Shown piece after piece: positions 1-11,589 of a stretch of DNA of 64,000 nucleotides. The stretch lies in assembly GCF_024166365.1 (NCBI RefSeq), contig NC_064824.1, positions 49,018,608 to 49,082,607 on the forward strand, given 5' to 3'. Positions within the stretch are counted from its first letter, which is position 1, and each line of letters begins with the position of its first letter. Made by a program: the position numbers and the translations under genes. The notes under the pieces were generated by a model. It worked only from the letters and a program-made list of their open reading frames with translations. It was not told the origin of the DNA and made no database searches. The DNA comes from Elephas maximus indicus. Taxonomy: Eukaryota; Chordata; Mammalia; Proboscidea; Elephantidae.

Positions 1-64
1 TCATTTTGTTGTACAAGGGGTCACTACGAGTAGGAACCAATTTGGCGGCACCTAACAACAACAA
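1..64 (+). repeat. AfroSINE 3' tail fragment
   Basis: The tail GGGTCACTACGAGTAGGAAC through GGCGGCACC and an AACAACAAC end matches the 3' end of a long AfroSINE variant; the head lies outside the window. Confidence 0.8.
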
Positions 65-304
65 TTATGATTTACTGCAATGATGTTTTCTAAATAAATT
101 GTATATAAATTAAATTCATATTTGTAATTAATGTTTATTTTATGTACTATTATGGCAGTTCTTCAGCTTAAAACTGGGGCGATATTAAAGTATTAAATAT
201 TTTATTGCACTTTGCCTTTAGGTATTGACATATTAGATGTGATAGCACACTTTGTATTTCTAGTATTTTGTGAATAAATTCTTTTTTTTTTTTTATTAAG
301 TGTT

Positions 305-476
305 GGCGCTCTGATGGCACAGTACTTAAGAGCTGGGCTGCTAACCAAAAGGTCGGCAGTTCAAATCCACCAGCCACTCCTTGGAAACGCTATGGGGCAG
401 CTCTACTCTGTCCTATAGGGTCACTGTAAATCAGAACTGACTCGACAGCAATGGGTTTGGTTTCTTTTTTTTTTTT
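305..476 (+). repeat. AfroSINE, full length
   Basis: It has head, A-box-like GATGGCACAGT, CTGCTAACCAAAAGGTCGG, B-box-like CAGTTCAAATCCACC, and tail ATGGGTTTGGTTT. A target duplication around TTATTAAGTGTT flanks it (about 292-304 and 479-491). Confidence 0.93.
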
Positions 477-1298
477 GGTTTATTAAGTGTTAGTAGTGAA
501 ATGTCACCTATACCAAAGTCAAGTGTTTTCAGTGTGTTTTATGGTATTAAGTTGAGAATCTCCTCCTAAAATAGCATTTCAAATCTTCGATTTAATATTT
601 ATACAGTATGTTAGGAATGTGTTTATTACAACAATATTTTTAAAGTGACTCGGTGCTATAATAAATTCTAGTATATTAAAAAAATATTTTACATCATGTT
701 TTTCTTTCTATTGACATGTTTTGAGACAGTGATTAAAACTGAACATCACTGTCACTTTAGATTTAATTAATAAATGTGTAGGAAAAATAGTTTAATATTG
801 CTACTTTCGATACTAATTACAAAGCTTGGGATGAACAAAATTCAAGTTAATACGAAAATGCGGTATTATGTACAATATAAGGAACGAATTTGGTAACCAT
901 ATTTCTTCAGATTAAATTACCCCAGGTTATCCATTTGCAGAATATAAATTTGAGATCGTAGAGTAAAAAACTGATCTGAATCGGTTCAGTTATGGTCAAC
1001 GAAGTGAAACCGGAAAAGAACCAAATTTAAAAAAATTTTTAGACCAGTATGATACCTGGAACAGAAAAAATAACGGCTCAAAGCCGTGGTTCAAACCACC
1101 AACATTTTGGCAAACAGCAGGATGTCTAACCCTTCGTACCACCCAGGGACTGATACATGCATACTAAAAGGTAATTTCATTGTGGGCAAATGTAACAAAA
1201 TTTTTGGCCTTTCCAATTATTTGATGCATGTGAATCAGAAGTGTTTGTGCTTACAACGGGTCACTGTCAATATGATTTTTCTTTTGTATTACCTATAG

Positions 1299-1460
1299 GA
1301 AACCCCAGTGGTGTAGTGGTTAAGTACTATGGCTGCTAACCACAAGGTTGGCAGTTCAAATCCAGCAGGCACTCCTTGGAAACCCTACGGGGCAGTTCTA
1401 CTCCATCCTATAGGGTAACTATGAGTTGGAATTGACTGGACTGGCAACAGGTTTGTTTTG
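1299..1460 (+). repeat. AfroSINE
   Basis: CCCCAGTGGTGTAGTGGTTA to GGAATTGACTGGACTGGCAA; head and tail both present. Confidence 0.92.
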
Positions 1461-2339
1461 ATGCAACAGCATACCTGCATTTACTGAGATAAGCCAAAAT
1501 GACTACACGCTGTTACATACTTGGATGGAATTTCGAGTTATCACTTCGGCTTTAGTTTCCCAATTAATACTTTACTGCTTTGTCATGGAAATACTCCTTA
1601 CTTTTATTTCCCTTCTCCTTCATTTTCTCTTGCATGTCCATGCAGCTTACCAGTTCCATTCATTGCCAGTTTCTAAAAATCAATATATGCCTCTACCTAC
1701 CAGTCTGTAGTTAAAGCAAAAAAAAAAAAAAGTAACTCATTCTGAAGGCCTTCTATCTCTGAATCAATCATACTACCATCCATACAAACACAAAGCCAGA
1801 AAAAATGGAAGTCATCCTGACTTCACTCCCAGCTCATAGCTAAGTCCTTCACAGAGAGCAGAAGACCCATTCCTGCCATGTTCAGTACCATTCTCTCAGT
1901 GCCTACACAGACCCTGGAATAAAGCATGTGCTTAATAAAGTATTTTTCAATGAGTGAATAAATAATCAGATCTGGATGACATAAGGGTTAACAGTGAAGT
2001 ATCTGAACAACCAAATCACTTTGTATTAAAAATTCAATTTTCAAGATTTCTAAACACCATCAATTCAAAAAAGAGTTTGAAAATAAAGTTGCTGTTTATA
2101 CCAATGGTGATGAAGTTTCGGGGCGAGGGCGGGGGGAACTGCTCTTTTTCACTAAGAGATTGCTAAAACAAAGCAATGGTTATACAGGGCAAAATTAGAA
2201 ACCCAATCAGGAGATAGAAACTGCACAATAATTTGAACAGGGAAAGTCTAATATTTAAAAAAATAAATAACTACAACAGGGGATTAAAGTAACAGGGGAT
2301 TTTGTAGTATTAAGTAAGTGTAAAGCTCACATGTAAGAA

Positions 2340-2790
2340 TATCCACCACCCCTGAGGCTGAGACAGAACACCCACGGAAGAACCACCTCAGGGATGGCCT
2401 TGGAGGGAATGGCCGCGGCTCAATGAATGGCAGAGACAGTGCTGTGGTGTCATGCTAGTTAAACTTGCTAGAGATCTTCTCTCTAAGGTGCTAGAGAAAG
2501 CTGTTCACTGGGAAGTGTTTCCATGGTGGCCCTTCGCTATGAAACCACTTGAGGTGGGTGCTGGGGGAAGCTGCTGGCTGCTGCTGGCCCCTATGCTGTG
2601 CGAAAGCCGGACACTGGAGATGATGCTTGAGCTGCAGAAGCAGGTGGAGTAACCAGGAAGAAAACCCCTTTTCTCCAGCAGTATCTCCCTCGGGTGCTGT
2701 CCACAAAGCTTAACTTTGTGTCAAGTGGCAAAAGAAAAATTTTGAAGGGCCCATCTCCGTTTCCACAGAGCAGGAAACAAGACTGATTTT
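2340..2790 (+). repeat. GC-richer block in ARL5A intron 1, probably an old repeat
   Basis: CATGCTAGTTAAACTTGCTA, GAGTAACCAGGAAGAAAACC and GCTGTCCACAAAGCTTAACT look like the end of an ancient interspersed repeat I have seen in mammals but cannot name with certainty. Short frames on both strands are unconvincing as genes. Confidence 0.4.
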
Positions 2791-3162
2791 AAAGTTAGGT
2801 AATACATTAATAGTTGGCAGAGTCCACTCCTTTGGCTACTCAGCTTCCCTAAGTGCTTTTTTATACATCTTTGAACTCTCATGCAATTAAAAATAAATAA
2901 ATAAAATCAGAAACAGAGGTAGGTTTCCCAGTACCAGACTCCTGACACACGGGTGGCTTCTCCAGCACTCATTCATTTACAACTCACAATTCCTTTTCTA
3001 AGAACCAAGCAGGTGAGTGACAAAAGGTACCAATCAGAAGAGAAATACAAATAAAGCTATTAACTGGGAAATTCCACAACTTCTTTCACAGTTCACTTTA
3101 GTGTAAGAAGGTTCTTCCTTTTATCTAATGTGAATCCTCCTTTTTATGCAAAGAAAAGTGCT

Positions 3163-3370
3163 TTTAAGAGCACTGACTCTGGCACCAGACAATCTTGGTT
3201 AGAATTCCAGGTCTATCACTTTTAATTCTAGGACTTTAAGCAAGTTACCTAGTGTTTCTTTGCCCCTGTAAAACAGGAAGAATAGTATTTACCTCACTGG
3301 ATTATTGCAAAATCAAGTAAGTGAAGATTAAATCAACTGACCCACAATAAACACTTAGAATCTAACCTTG
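3163..3370 (+). repeat. MIR
   Basis: AAGAGCACTGACTCTGGCAC, CAAGTTACCTAGTGTTTC and CCTCACTGGATTATTGC follow the MIR consensus. Confidence 0.75.
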
Positions 3371-3639
3371 CATAAGTCAGGAAATGTAACTATTATTATT
3401 TTATCTGTAGTAAAAAAAAAAATTTTTTTATTTGTAGAGATGGAGTTAATTTTCTGTCACCCCACAACAAAATAAAAAGCTCCATTGGGCAAGGGGTTTC
3501 GTTTTGTTACCTGCCTTATTCCCACCACCTAAAAAGTTCTTGGCATAAAGCAGGTGCTTAAAAAATATTTATAAACAAAGCACTGATCACAAGCCCTTCT
3601 CTACTAAAAGACATTAATAACCACTATTCAAAATCCTAA

Positions 3640-3832
3640 GGAGCAAAACAGTTAAGCGCTCAGCTGCAAACTAATAGGTTGGCAGTTTGAACTCACTTAG
3701 CTGATCTTTGGAGAGAGACTTGGTGACCTGCTCTTATAAAGACTACAGCCAAGAAAACTCTATGAGAGACAGTTCTGTCATATGCGGTCATTATGAGTCA
3801 AAATCAACTCGACAGCACCTATCAACGACAAT
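3640..3832 (+). repeat. AfroSINE, long variant
   Basis: The body contains the extra AAGACTACAGCCAAGAAAAC segment and ends CAGCACCTATCAACGACA, the tail type of the fragment at 1-64. It is diverged, so an older copy. Confidence 0.88.
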
Positions 3833-3984
3833 TGAAAGTCCTAAAATTATAAAGACTTACAGCTTACTGAGGAACCATTAACAGGAAAAAGGGGAAAAAA
3901 ACCTCACAGGGAGAAAATGATGTCACTCTCTTCTTTTACAAGACCAAGAATCTTCAACGCATTCCTTAAATGTTTTAACTTGCC

Positions 3985-4100
3985 TGGCTGTGGCATATAC
4001 TAGTTGTGTGACCCGGGAAAATCACTCTCCTTGAGCCTCAGTTTCCTCTTGCCAGGGGAAAAGAACAATTACTTCTAAGGATTCTTGAAACATTAAAAAA
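3985..4100 (+). repeat. MIR
   Basis: CTAGTTGTGTGACCCGGGAA and TTGAGCCTCAGTTTCCTC; MIR core. Confidence 0.75.
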
Positions 4101-6365
4101 AAAAAAAAAAGATGATGTATATGACAACATCTAGAAGAAAGTTCACACTCTACTGAAACTAAATATTGCCTAATGCAATCTCTGGATTTTCTAGTTTGAG
4201 CAGTGCCCAATTAGCTTTTCTTGGGCGCTCAACCTATCCAAACTTCAGCATGGCAAATTACGTAATACCCCAAAATCTTCCAAAGAGTTTCTGTGAAAAG
4301 AATACAGAAGTGTGTTGTTTCTTCTGAAGATAAAATAAAGCATCCATATCCAATTTAACACAGAACCAAATATACCAACAAGTATCTAGTATTAGCTTTA
4401 ACGGTGAATATTTTAAAAAGTGACACTACTGATAAGATAAGCACATCATGTAGCAGAGTAGAAAGACGTCACTCACATTTTCACAATACTGACATCTAAC
4501 TTTCTAGAACTTGACTTCATTAATCCTTCTGGCTATTAACTTCCCAACACCAAAGTAAACGTTCAGCCAAAAATTATCACAAAATACAGGTAATAAGAGC
4601 ACTACTATTAGCAATGGTTTTTTTTTTTTTTTTTTTTTAGCAATGTTTAGCAGTCACAATGCACGGAACAGTATTATTTACTATTGGTAAGGAGCTGTGG
4701 GCAAAGCTCTAATTCATTCTTAAGTTACAGAAACAATTTTATCACTGACTCAAAATAGAAAGTGGAGAGAGCTATTTTTCTGCAGTACTAGAGCTCAATT
4801 AACAAAGCAAGAGTTTCTAAAACTCATAGCAGGGTTGTAACATTAGCTTTGCTAAAAATGATAAAAAAAATCATGTATGTTAAAACTAGATCTTACCTGC
4901 TTTAAAAGCACCACCAGTCTTACAGATAAATTTTTAACTTATTTTACAGACAAGGTACCTGTGATCTAGAAACTAGGTTTTCAAGATCTGTAGATTCCAC
5001 AGTCCCTCAGTTGGGATCCCTGGAGTTACAGGTGAGAACAGCTAGGCCTGGAGAGGTTCTGTGACTGCTTCCCATTCTCTCTCCCCAAATAGACAGACAG
5101 CCAGAGATAGTGTGGATGAGAAAGAGTTTACTCCACTTTACGAAAAATGTCACTATCAGAAAAATTATTTGGAATGCTACCTTTCCATTTAGTGTTATGT
5201 GATCTACCCTATCATTCTTTTTTTAAGATACACAAGCATTACAAGTCCAGTTCTAGTCCTTTCCCATCACCTTCTTATAGGAGGCGCTGAATCATGAAGA
5301 ACGAGGTGGGGGTAGTAGGTGTATGTAACAGAAGCCACCATTCATAAGTAGAAAACTTTGGGATGTGACACCACCACGAGCTTACACAAGAAAAAAAAAC
5401 GAAAACAAAGTTACTGACAGTAGGAATGATGACTCAACCAATCTTAGTTTAAAAAAAAAAAAGTATACCACTACAATGTATCTTAGTAACTATGAAATAT
5501 TTTTATTTAAGTTGTATCCTCTTTCCCAGTTTTATACACTCGTTTTGTAACAAGTTTCAATAAATCTGACATGCATTTCAAGGCCATGCTTAAGAGTTAG
5601 GATGAATTTACGCATCTGTGTATGATAATACACTCCATACTTAATAGCCTGCTAGATACCTACAGCTAACATATGTTTCACACGGTATACGGTTAACTGC
5701 TTTCATTCAAACACTTTAACATTTTTAACTCAGAAAAAAAAACTAATTAAATAAGCAACACGAGAAAAATCTCATCTTACTTAACAAACACAGATAAAAA
5801 TAAGGCAAAAGGAGAGAAGTCCATCACTATTCACAACGTAGACGAGCCCCCCAAAAAGAAGGCTAGGATGGAGGGAAGGCTCCTTAGGAGCACCGGGCAA
5901 TTCAACAGCTATTCCTCATGTTTTCCGCATTCTGTAACCCTCAATAGCTCAGTGTTGCAGCCAGGGCCATAACCTACAACCTTCATCTCAGAGAATCCCA
6001 GCATTTCTGTGTCGTTCAAGCACAACTGCTGGAGAAGGACAGGCGAGGCTGTGCCACCCCGGGAGGTCGAACGTGGGGCAAGAAACCTTTCCACTCCCAA
6101 TCTAAATCAGAGCAATGGGTGTATTTGCAAGATGGATTTCTTAGAAAGGCCCCGTAGGACTTAGAAAGGGCTGCGAGTTGGAAACCATGCCCAAGCTGAG
6201 GAGTAGGGGCGAACGCCCCGGGTTCCCAGCGCCGCAGCTCACCCCCGGCGCTCAGTCGCGCCCTACCGCACCGCCCACGCTCCGGAAGTATTCGGAGACC
6301 CCCACCCCACCCGGCCAGGACTGACCCTCTCCCCTACCCATATACCCTCGGCCACAGCCCCTCAC

Positions 6366-6411
6366 CCTGGTGATTGAACAGTCTCCATATCCTGGTGAAG
6401 AGAATTCCCAT
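6366..6411 (-). CDS. ARL5A: ARL5A coding exon 1 (N-terminus of ADP-ribosylation factor-like protein 5A)
   Basis: On the minus strand an ATG at 6411 opens the peptide MGILFTRIWRLFNHQ, followed by one extra base (6366) and a GTGAGG donor at 6365. This is the ARL5A N-terminus as I recall it; the next residue, Glu, would be completed by exon 2, outside the window. ARL5A is a small Arf-family GTPase of the trans-Golgi network, linked to recruitment of the GARP tethering complex. Gly2 is the candidate N-myristoylation site, and Phe5, Ile8, Trp9 and Leu11 would form the amphipathic membrane-binding helix. The GTP-binding motifs lie in later exons. The exon lies inside a CpG island, as expected for a housekeeping promoter. 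The paralogue ARL5B has a similar start, but the neighbouring CACNB4 supports ARL5A. The 5' UTR continues to higher coordinates, probably to about 6700; the start site cannot be placed exactly. Confidence 0.93.
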
Positions 6412-6758
6412 TCTCGGGCTGCGGACCCCCCTCCAGCCACCCGGGCCGCCTGGCCTCCCCCGGCTCAGGCTGAGGCGGAGGAGAGAGACGCGCCACAGCC
6501 TCCGCCTCTGTTGCTGCTGCTGCTCCCGCGCTTGCCGCCGGCCCGCTTCCCGGGAACCGGAGGGAGGCCGAAGCCCAGGCCGCCCTGCCGCGCGCGAGGC
6601 CCCGCCGCTGCCGCCGCGGCACTCGCCTGGCTCGCGGACATCGCCGCCGCGTTTTCTGCGACGAACCTCGCGGGCCACCGTCCTCCCCCAGCTCCTCTCG
6701 GGCGGCTGCGGTGGAGGCGACCACGCGGGCGGGGGAAGTAAGGAGGTGGGGCCTGGGG

Positions 6759-6770
6759 GCGCAGGCGCGC
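6759..6770. promoter_or_regulatory. NRF1-like site in ARL5A promoter
   Basis: GCGCAGGCGCGC resembles the palindromic NRF1 consensus (GCGCAnGCGC). It lies 10 bp from the GC box, a common pairing in housekeeping promoters. Confidence 0.4.
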
Positions 6771-6778
6771 GATCGAAT

Positions 6779-6784
6779 GGGCGG
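6779..6784. promoter_or_regulatory. GC box (SP/KLF site) in ARL5A promoter
   Basis: GGGCGG within TGGGCGGAGCC, in the upstream half of the CpG island. It is a typical SP1-family site, but such sites are common in GC-rich DNA. Confidence 0.45.
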
Positions 6785-6818
6785 AGCCTGGGAAAGGGCG
6801 CTCGCCGGGGTCTGACAT

Positions 6819-6826
6819 ATTTGCAT
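6819..6826. promoter_or_regulatory. Perfect octamer motif (POU factor site)
   Basis: ATTTGCAT on the plus strand (ATGCAAAT on the minus strand) is the exact consensus bound by POU factors such as OCT1/OCT2. It lies about 400 bp upstream of the ARL5A ATG at the outer edge of the CpG island, a plausible proximal-promoter position. A chance octamer is possible. Confidence 0.45.
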
Positions 6827-7027
6827 AACGCGGCGATTTGGAGGCCGCAGCCGTGAGCCGGGATTCCAGTCAGCGGTTGCTGTGGGTCAGGGCAGGTGGC
6901 CCTTGACAGATTGCTGTAGCGTCCCCGCTGAGTTTTAGGGGTCTTTTTCTCTGTATTTCCGCTACAGAGCCATAATGTAAATAAACATGTTATCGAATGC
7001 CAGTGCCTATCCCTTCACGTGCTTTAC

Positions 7028-7036
7028 ACCGGAAGT
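7028..7036. promoter_or_regulatory. ETS/GABP-type site upstream of ARL5A
   Basis: ACCGGAAGT is a full ETS-family consensus. It lies just outside the CpG island, about 620 bp upstream of the ATG. A second core, TCCGGAAGT, lies near 6281-6289 inside intron 1. Confidence 0.35.
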
Positions 7037-7598
7037 CCCACATCCTGGCCCTCAAAAACTTGGCGTTCCCTAAAGGTTATTGAGGGAAGCCAAAGAGTTC
7101 TTTGAGTCTCATGCCCCCGATACCCAGATGGAGCCAGTTGTCTTGCCTAGGCAGTCATTAGGCTCATGAACATTTTTATTACCTCACATGTTGTCCCTTC
7201 TCTCTCTCACCCTTTCGGGTCAGTCTTGCCTGAAGCAACCATTCCATCTTGTTTAAATACTTCTAGTGGCCATTAAAACTTGGAGCAGGACAGCCCAAAT
7301 ACCTTAGACTCATTGTCCTCTAGAGTATGGCCCCAACTATCCTTTCTGGCTGTGTTTCCCATTGTTTCAAGATTCTCGTTGCCTTTAAGCAGGGAATGTT
7401 CTCAGCAGCTCTTCCAGTCCTTTGTCTATACACGTTGAATAGCTATGTCCCAGGCTATCAAGGTGTCGCAAATCAGCCCTGTATTATGAACTATTTGGTT
7501 GAAAACTGGAATATACGTGAGTCATTAGGTAACTCGATGTCTGTGTTTTTTGTTCCATGTGTTATTTTCTAAGCTGGGTAAGATATTTAACCTCTTTA

Positions 7599-7761
7599 AA
7601 AAAAAAAAAAAAAAAATGCCCTGGAGTGGATTCCAACTCATAGCGACCCTGTTGGACAGAGTAGAACTGCCCCATAGGGTTTCCAAGGAGCGTCTGATGG
7701 ATTCCAGCTGCTGCCCTTTTGGTTAGTAATCTGAGCGCTTACCTACTGAGCCACTTAGGTA
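7599..7761 (-). repeat. AfroSINE, minus orientation
   Basis: Reverse-strand copy: an A run, GTGGATTCCAACTCATAGCG, CCCCATAGGGTTTCCAAGGA and a degenerate head end. Confidence 0.9.
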
Positions 7762-7819
7762 CTTTTGTATATGTTGAGATAACGTTGTGTAAAGATAGAA
7801 GAAAAACAAACAAACAAAA

Positions 7820-7964
7820 AAAAAAAACCGAGTGCTGTGGAGTCAATTCCGACTCATAGTGACCCTATAGCACTGCCCCATAGGATTTCCAGGGAGCGGC
7901 TGGTGGATTCACACTGCCAGCCTTTTGTTTAGCAGCCAAGCTCTTCTCAACCACTGAGTCTTAA
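7820..7964 (-). repeat. AfroSINE, minus orientation
   Basis: A second reverse copy 60 bp from the previous one, with GTCAATTCCGACTCATAGTG and AGGATTTCCAGGGAGCGGCT; the head end is degraded. Confidence 0.9.
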
Positions 7965-8325
7965 CCCTAAAAAAAAAAAACCCTAGAGCTCTCATTTTCA
8001 CATATATAAAAGCAGAGGGTTGACGTCTGAACCTTTCTTTGATTTTAAGTCATCTGATGAGAATAATAATTAGTCTGGAACTCTTGTTAGAGGTAACAGG
8101 TGGGAAGAAAGAACCTGGGGTTTACTCCGCTTCCACAGAGAAACCAGAAACACTTAACTCCATCCTCTTTTATTCTCCTTAACTTTGGTAAAAGGAAGAG
8201 GTAGAAAAAGTGGGAGATGTAAAAGCCATTTTGAACTGCTTTTCCCACCCTCCATGAGCTGAATGAAATTAAGCAACCAACACCTTTCCACCTCACTTCT
8301 GTCCTTGGAGCCCTCTGTGGCCGCT

Positions 8326-8496
8326 TGGAAACCCTGGTGGCGTAGTGGTTTTGTGCTACGGCTGGTAACCAAAGGGTCGGAAGTTCAAATCCACCAGCTG
8401 CTCCCTGGAAACTCTCTGGGGCAGTTCTACTCTGTCCTATAGGGTCGCTATGAGTCGGAATCGACTCTATGGCACTGGGTTTGGTTTTTGGTTTTA
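8326..8496 (+). repeat. AfroSINE, first unit of a dimer
   Basis: Full copy from ACCCTGGTGGCGTAGTGG to ACTGGGTTTGGTTTTTGG, directly followed by a headless second copy. Confidence 0.93.
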
Positions 8497-8632
8497 TGGC
8501 CTCTAACCCAAAGGTCCAAGTTCAAGTCTACCAGCCACTCCTTGGAAATCCTGTGGGGCAGTTCTGCCCTGTCCTATAGGGTTGCTGTGAGTTGGAATCA
8601 ACTCGACAGCACGAGTTTGATTTTTTTTCTCC
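8497..8632 (+). repeat. AfroSINE, headless second unit of a dimer
   Basis: It starts inside the tRNA-like region (CTCTAACCCAAAGGTCC) and runs to the T-rich tail with no spacer from the previous copy. Confidence 0.9.
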
Positions 8633-8811
8633 TATTTTTATAACATTTTATCTCAACGTATACAAAAGTACCTTGTTTGATTTCTCTTAGATCTATGGTT
8701 AAAAAGCAAAGGTTTAAATTCTTTAAAGGAGACTTATATAGAAAGGGAAAGAAAATCATTATGTTCATCCAAGTCTATATTTACATAATAGAGTACTCTA
8801 TAGGCTGATAG

Positions 8812-8968
8812 GAGCCCTAATGGTGCAGTTGTTAACTGCTATGGCTGCTAACAAAAAGGTCAGCAGTTCGAATCCACGGGTTGCTCCTTGGAAACTCTAT
8901 GGGGCAGTTCTACAGGGTCGCTGTGAGTCTGAATCGACTCAACAGCAATGGGTTTGGTTTGGTTTTTA
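8812..8968 (+). repeat. AfroSINE with internal deletion
   Basis: GGAGCCCTAATGGTGCAGTT to AATGGGTTTGGTTTGG; about 15 bp missing between GCAGTTCTAC and AGGGTCGCTG compared with its neighbours. Confidence 0.92.
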
Positions 8969-10083
8969 TAGGCTGTTAAAAAAAACTATTGTGTGCATGA
9001 CCAGTTTACATTAATTCTTCCGTATTTCCATTCTTGCACCCTGTAGGTAATGCTTTTAGCAGTTCTAACACATTTTGCACTCTCCACACATCTCTGTCAA
9101 CTTAATAAGTAGATGTCATATCCGTATCAATTGTGAAGTTAGTTTCATATTTTATAATCTACATTAAGCAAATGATCTCCCAGATTATTTTCTAAGTGTC
9201 TTTCAAAAACAGAATAAGTAAATTTACCTAATATAATCTTGTCAACCTATATGATCCATGGGTGAAATACAAATACAACCTATATGATCCATGGGTGAAC
9301 CACAACTGTGTAGGGGTAATTGGGAATCTTTATTCAGTGGTGTGAAGCTAGTTTTGAAAACAGACTCCTTGCAAGTTCTCTTAAAGATGAATTTATAGAG
9401 GTGTGCAAAATGTCATTAGAGGCTTCTGCTTCCAGTCATGAGAGAGAAAGATGGTCTAGAATTACTGTCCTACCATAAACAAATACAAAACTGGACAAAA
9501 TTTAGGAAACAACTGTTTTCAGATATTGGATAGCACACAGTGCAGCATTGTGATCCCTGTCAAAACAGAAGCAAGAAAAATGAGTCTTAACATTGCCCAG
9601 AATTTTTTTTTTTTTTTTTTGCCTGAAGGCAATTCCCAGACTGCTACAGAGGGAGAAGGGCCCCAAATAGAGTCTAGCAACCTCTTTGAGTTGAGGAGAC
9701 AGATCAGAGTTCCAAGAGGCCAACTCGCCTACAATTTGTGAGGCAGAGTAACTGAAAGGAGAGAGCTACACAGAGAAAAGCCCCAGAAACCTGCATGGGG
9801 GGCCACTTGAGTCTTTGGCTGCATATCAATCTGAGTTTATGTAGGGTGAATCCTCATGAGGGTGGCTAGTGACACGATTTCTGAAGAAAAAACAATTACC
9901 AACGAGTTGTAAGACAAGTAATTTCCAGAGTTTACAGGAATCATTGGAGTTGCCTCCAGACAGAGTGGTGAGAACTCACTGAATGTATGGAGCATTGAGT
10001 AGAGATCGCAGAGAAGCCAGGCCTTAGAGGAGGATTTAAATTAGCCTGAGAAAAAGCACTACTCTAGACAAACCTCGAAAAAA

Positions 10084-10309
10084 ATCAAAACCCAAAACAA
10101 ACTCATTGCTGTTGAGTCAGTTTTGACTCATAGAGACCCTATCGGACAGAGTAGAATTGCCCCACAGGGTTTCCAAGGCTGCAAATCTTTACAGAAGCAG
10201 ACTGCCACATGTTTCTCCCGAGAAGCGGCTGGCGGGCTTAAACCACTAATCTTTTTGTTAGCAGCTTTTTTTTTTTAGTGCTTTAACCACTGTGCCACCA
10301 GGTTTCCTT
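10084..10309 (-). repeat. AfroSINE, long variant, minus orientation
   Basis: 226 bp with the extra AATCTTTACAGAAGCAGACT segment, and a head end GTGCCACCAGGTTTCC interrupted by a T run. Confidence 0.92.
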
Positions 10310-10489
10310 GTAAAAAAAAATCAAACTAATTCACAATTGCCTGTCAAAACAAGTCCAACATTCTTTAAAGGAATAAACAAGATCGAGTCATCAACAATGT
10401 AAAATTTACAATATCTTGCATTAAATAAGAAATCACTGGACATACAAAGAAACAGGAAAATGTGATCCAAAAGCAGAAGAAAGACCACT

Positions 10490-10625
10490 CTACAGACACA
10501 GACCCAGTCTCAGGGAGATGAAGCGATTGGCCAGAGCTCATAGCTTCAAAGTGGTATACGTGGCTTTGGACCCACGCTAACCGACTCCATACTCTGTACT
10601 GTAACCATAATGCCAACATGCATGC
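10490..10625 (-). repeat. MIR, minus orientation
   Basis: GAGCTCATAGCTTCAAAGTG and GACCCACGCTAACCGACTCC resemble reverse MIR. Confidence 0.55.
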
Positions 10626-10974
10626 TATATGACAGAACAAGATCTTTTCCTCCACAATCCATTTTATTGGTGGAAATTTGCTGATGACAAGAGAAGCGGC
10701 TTCAGGCAGATGGCCAGGTTTGACGTGGTGATAGCAGTGAGCTACTGTAATTCTTCCATTTGGGAGTTTCATATTGTTGGTTGAGATACATTGATAGTTG
10801 GGGCAGCCTTATATAGTATCTATCTAATAACTGATATTAATTCCATCAACATTTACTGTATTCCAGGCATTGTTTTGTATGCTTCATGTTAATATCTAGC
10901 TTAAAAGCATTATATATTATTATATATTTTCCTTTAATAAAGTAGATGAGCTTTTGTTTCCTTCTTTGTAGTTG

Positions 10975-11085
10975 GTTCTAATAATCCGTGCCCTGCCTAC
11001 TTTCCAGAGTAGTTACATGGATTAAATGGGATAATGCTTGAAATAACTTGGCATGATTCTAATGCAGTGATAATAATCAACATAG
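10975..11085 (+). repeat. MIR fragment
   Basis: TTACATGGATTAAATGGGAT and AACTTGGCATGATTCTAATG; the 3' half only. Confidence 0.45.
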
Positions 11086-11589
11086 TACACATATCACACA
11101 TTTCATTTGAAATTCCTGCACAGTGTAATGTGAGAAAAGTCAAATGATGATCAAGTCATAGCATGGACAACTCACACTGAGCACATTTAATGCCAAGTCA
11201 TAAGCTATACATTATCCATGGAATTCATACTGGTATAAGATACTTTTGGAAACATCTGATAACAGCTACATTAATTGTTTAGCATTCTCTTTGGAACAAT
11301 AAAGTTTGTCTACTACACAAATATTGTACTAAATCCCAAATCACACATAATATGAATGTGTATATGTGTTCAACTTACAAACTCTTTTGTAATACGGTAC
11401 TAGTTTTGTGATCACTCAGCACCTAGCACAGTATTCAGGAAATAGTCATTTAATTGAGTCTATTTTGAGTGTTTATGTTCAGACTTTTTTTTTCCTATAA
11501 GAGGTATAGGAATGTACCTATTGATTTTTACTATTTCTTCAGTATATCTCTAGAATAATATAAAGGAGAGCTAAAACGCTGGTTTGAGT

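Larger units (their letters stand above)
1..6365 (-). other. ARL5A: ARL5A intron 1, start (repeats only)
   Basis: Everything left of the exon 1 donor is the first part of ARL5A intron 1. I searched the minus strand for the next exon, which should encode the P-loop GLDNAGKTT, and found none, so exon 2 lies beyond position 1. The interval holds four AfroSINE copies or fragments, two MIRs, a GC-richer block of unresolved origin at 2340-2790 and otherwise AT-rich DNA. Confidence 0.75.
6170..6870 (-). promoter_or_regulatory. ARL5A: CpG island and promoter of ARL5A
   Basis: This is the only long GC-rich, CpG-dense block in an otherwise AT-rich window. It holds the first coding exon and 5' UTR of ARL5A. 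There is no obvious TATA box. The upstream part (6700-6870) holds a GC box, an NRF1-like site and a perfect octamer, described separately. Such islands often fire in both directions, but I see no coding exon on the plus strand. Confidence 0.85.

Noticed and set aside
1-6365. Further ARL5A exons in the left end
   Set aside because: No minus-strand segment encodes the GTP-binding motifs between splice sites, so the rest of the gene lies outside the window.
6362-6856. Several long overlapping frames on both strands in the CpG island
   Set aside because: GC-rich DNA lacks stop codons, so frames are long by chance. Only the ATG at 6411 with its donor is supported.
10365-10772. 135-codon minus-strand open frame
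   Set aside because: It crosses a MIR remnant, has no domain or codon signal I recognise, and lies outside any exon.
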